NCBI GenBank assembly: GCA_011523725.1
Contig: WTGD01000253.1
Span: 1 to 6,230, forward strand
Origin: Nitrospinota bacterium
GTDB taxonomy: Bacteria; UBA8248
DNA length: 6,230 nt
Direction of reading: 5' to 3'
The notes beneath the pieces were generated by a model. That model was not told the origin of the DNA. It searched no databases and saw only the letters and a program-made list of their open reading frames with translations. Positions 5,008 through 6,230 of this stretch are shown one piece after another. Numbering within the stretch: position 1 is the first letter of the stretch; each line of letters begins with the position of its first letter. The translations under genes were made by a program, and so were the position numbers.

Positions 5008-5039
5008 CCGTAGGGGCGGTTCGCGAACCGCCCCTACGG
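5008..5039. repeat. 32-bp perfect palindrome with GTAG at both feet
   Basis: CCGTAGGGGCGGTTCG (5008-5023) is followed immediately by its exact reverse complement (5024-5039). GTAG at 5010-5013 and CTAC at 5034-5037 make it symmetrical, so it belongs equally to both strands. It is the most perfect member of the GTAG-footed repeats here. Its GGGGCGG core also occurs in the 1801 unit and, inverted, in the 2205 unit. Confidence 0.9.
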
Positions 5040-5066
5040 AACCCCCCTCTCCGGTCGGTTCCATAC

Positions 5067-5092
5067 CCTGACTCACATAATCAGGACTTTTT
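5067..5092 (+). terminator. Weak candidate terminator, plus strand
   Basis: CCTGA (5067-5071) pairs with TCAGG (5081-5085) over a 9-base loop, followed by ACTTTTT. It could stop plus-strand transcripts before they run into the minus-strand operon. The 5-bp stem is short. Confidence 0.3.
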
Positions 5093-5103
5093 CCACAGCC
5101 CCA

Positions 5104-5580
5104 TTAAGAAAAGCCTTCCCCCAGAACGCTTTCGAGCGCCTCCATCGGCAGGTCGAAATCCCGGTATCCCTGCCGGAGCGTCTCGACGTAGTGCGCCGCC
5201 GGGCGCGCCGCCCGCAACGGATGGCGCATGATGTAGAGCATGGCCTGGAGCGGGCCGTCCGCCGTAATGATCTCCACCTCTTGCCGGTCGTAGAGTGAGG
5301 GGTAGTCCTCGAAATGATCGAGCGCGGGCAGGTCGTCGGGGTGTAAGCGGAACAGCGCGCCGGGCGTTTCGGCGCCCGTCTCGGGCGTCACGGTGGCCCA
5401 GCCGGGCTGGTTCCCGCGCGCCGCCGCGGGCAGGGCGATGGTGAGGCGGTAATCCACCAGGCGCGCCGGACATACGGGCGTGCTCTTTGGACAGAGGGAT
5501 TTCATTTGCGCGACGTGCAGGTTCGCTCCGTAGGCGAAGTAGTTCGAATCAGGCGTAGCCGAGGTTGTCGTCCTCCTCAT
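5104..5580 (-). CDS. Gamma-glutamylcyclotransferase-like (AIG2/GGCT fold) protein
   Basis: This 158-residue cytoplasmic protein has the GGCT fold. Members cleave gamma-glutamyl amides to 5-oxoproline, or act on gamma-glutamylamines. Visible marks are YFAYGAN (14-20, the substrate-binding Y-G-S-N loop, with A for S), a Cys-Pro turn LCPKSTPVCPARLVDYRLTI (29-48), a central glycine-rich strand ATVTPETGAETPGALFRL (62-79), and PDDLPALDHFEDYPSLYDR (81-99). In this block E91 sits at the position of the general acid/base glutamate. The C-terminus (PMEALESVLGEGFS) is typical in length. ATG 5580 overlaps the end of the cupin gene by 32 bases and has GGGAGGG just upstream. A longer frame back to 5658 gives an arginine-rich, unlikely N-terminus. 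Overlap implies coupled translation. The physiological substrate is not known from sequence. Confidence 0.85.
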   Translation of the reverse strand: MRRTTTSATPDSNYFAYGANLHVAQMKSLCPKSTPVCPARLVDYRLTIALPAAARGNQPGWATVTPETGAETPGALFRLHPDDLPALDHFEDYPSLYDRQEVEIITADGPLQAMLYIMRHPLRAARPAAHYVETLRQGYRDFDLPMEALESVLGEGFS

Positions 5581-5938
5581 CGCCCTCCCAGTCGAGGTCG
5601 ATGACCGGCGGGTCGCCGTTCGGGAAGGCGAGCAGGAGCTTCGCCTTCTCCTCTCCAATCTGGGCGGCGCTGTGGATCGCCTCCTCGCGGATGGTGATCA
5701 CCTCGCCCTGCTGGACGAGGACGAGCTCTTCCTCGATGTTGAACTGCATCTGGCCCTCGATGACGATCACGGCTTCTTCCTCATCGTGCGTGTGGTAGGG
5801 CACGAAGGCTCCGGCGGGCTGTTCGACCTCGAATACGCGGTAGTCGCGCTCGGCCAGAGCGAAGATGATCTCCTCCTGCTCGGGTTCGCATTGGTACGCT
5901 GTGGCGACGTCTTCTAAGCGATAGGCCGGCTTCTTCAT
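5549..5938 (-). CDS. Single-domain cupin protein
   Basis: This 129-residue, acidic, cytoplasmic small cupin is a beta-barrel that usually binds one metal ion. Cupin motif 1 is perfect: G43-x5-H49-x-H51-x3-E55-x6-G62 (GAFVPYHTHDEEEAVIVIEG). Motif 2 is partial: G78 and H89 (GEVITIREEAIH) are spaced as expected, but its proline and second glycine are replaced (R84, E86). The four ligands H49, H51, E55 and H89 are all present, so metal binding is likely. The C-terminal tail (DLDWEGDEEDDNLGYA) is strongly acidic. The ATG is supported by AAGGAGG (5952-5946) with seven bases of spacing. It lies 19 bases after yqeY and overlaps the next gene. Such cupins range from isomerases and dioxygenases to sensors; the specific role is unknown. 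Confidence 0.88.
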   Translation of the reverse strand: MKKPAYRLEDVATAYQCEPEQEEIIFALAERDYRVFEVEQPAGAFVPYHTHDEEEAVIVIEGQMQFNIEEELVLVQQGEVITIREEAIHSAAQIGEEKAKLLLAFPNGDPPVIDLDWEGDEEDDNLGYA

Positions 5939-5945
5939 TTGGAGA

Positions 5946-5952
5946 CCTCCTT
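5946..5952 (-). promoter_or_regulatory. Strong ribosome binding site of the cupin gene
   Basis: AAGGAGG on the minus strand is seven bases from ATG 5938-5936. It occupies most of the 19-base gap after yqeY, which argues for one transcript. Confidence 0.75.
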
Positions 5953-5957
5953 CTTAC

Positions 5958-6230
5958 CTAAGTGCCCAGGAGTTTCCGGACCGCCTGGGAAATCCGGGCG
6001 CCCGTAGCGCGCCCGGTCAGTTCACGTGTGAGAATTCCCATCACCATGCCCATGTCCTTCATCGTGGAAGCCCCGGTTTCCTCGATGACCGCCCGGGCGG
6101 CGGCTTCGATTTCCGCATCCCCCATCTGCGCGGGGAGATAGCCCTGGATGATCTGGATCTCATCGCGTTCCTGCCGGGCCATATCCTCGCGGTCGGCGGC
6201 TGCGTACTGCTCGGCGGCTTCCTCCCGTTT
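5958..6230 (-). CDS. yqeY: GatB/YqeY domain protein, 5' end beyond the window
   Basis: The frame is open from the right edge (codon at 6230-6228) to TAG 5960-5958, giving the last 90 residues of a protein that is usually about 150. The edge reads KREEAAEQYAAADREDMARQ, the central helix of YqeY with its RxD pattern. Next come EIQIIQGYLPAQMGDAEIEA, with the family's YLPAQ turn, and STMKDMGMVMGILTRELTGR, with the KDMGxVMG signature, and then the C-terminal SQAVRKLL helix. This domain resembles the tail of GatB, which binds tRNA in the Asp/Glu-tRNA amidotransferase. Stand-alone YqeY is thought to be tRNA-related, but its role is not settled. ATG 6182 is internal, not the start. In many bacteria yqeY sits near dnaG; here it leads a cupin and a GGCT-like gene. 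Confidence 0.88.
   Translation of the reverse strand, partial: KREEAAEQYAAADREDMARQERDEIQIIQGYLPAQMGDAEIEAAARAVIEETGASTMKDMGMVMGILTRELTGRATGARISQAVRKLLGT

Larger units (their letters stand above)
4701..5103. other. Second repeat-filled intergenic island
   Basis: About 400 bases between convergent genes, with no credible coding frame. It holds a 6-bp hairpin CCGAAT (4745-4750) with ATTCGG (4756-4761), a lone CGTCATTCCGG fragment (4803-4813), a composite GTAG...CTAC block (4833-4918), the 32-bp palindrome (5008-5039) and a weak terminator. The remaining bases (4919-5007, 5040-5066) show nothing I can name. Confidence 0.75.

Noticed and set aside
5565..5917. Two plus-strand frames opposite the cupin gene
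   Set aside because: They are antisense to a gene with a perfect cupin motif and a strong ribosome binding site.

Overview
The window is GC-rich, densely coding bacterial chromosome, interrupted by repeat-filled intergenic regions. No ribosomal RNA, tRNA, phage, transposase or CRISPR array is visible. Large amounts of GTAG-footed palindromic repeat, the CGTCATTCCGG-type repeat, a SnoaL-like protein and a yqeY homologue all fit an environmental, proteobacteria-like or uncultured Gram-negative lineage. The sequence does not fix the taxon.

Layout, left to right. (1) Bases 1-600 hold no intact gene. There is a possible control region for a minus-strand gene lying just off the left edge, and what looks like the wreck of a secreted alpha/beta hydrolase: signal peptide, in-frame TAA, conserved N-terminal strand region, then loss of the rest. 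(2) Two plus-strand genes follow: a 168-residue helical, HEAT-like protein of unknown role (604-1110) and a SnoaL-like/NTF2-fold protein (1220-1768). (3) Bases 1769-2350 are a repeat island with at least six hairpin units of three types. (4) A plus-strand pair encodes the large and small subunits of a 3-isopropylmalate dehydratase/homoaconitase-type hydro-lyase (2351-3607 and 3629-4114). It is clearly two-subunit and has all three Fe-S cysteines, but several normally conserved active-site motifs are altered, and no leuA or leuB lies beside it. (5) A small membrane-anchored coiled-coil protein built from 14-residue repeats (4287-4700) follows an AT-rich leader with a candidate promoter. (6) A second repeat island (4701-5103) contains a 32-bp perfect palindrome. 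(7) A minus-strand operon enters from the right edge: yqeY (5' end missing), a single-domain cupin, and a gamma-glutamylcyclotransferase-like protein whose start overlaps the cupin by 32 bases.

How the parts work together. leuC-like and leuD-like must form one heterodimeric enzyme. The three minus-strand genes are probably cotranscribed, though no common pathway is evident. The repeats share a GTAG tetranucleotide at the foot of each hairpin even though the stem sequences differ. That is the hallmark of REP elements mobilised by RAYT (TnpA-REP) transposases, and is the most interesting non-genic signal here. I see no convincing undescribed multi-gene system; the divergent LeuCD pair is the best protein-level lead.
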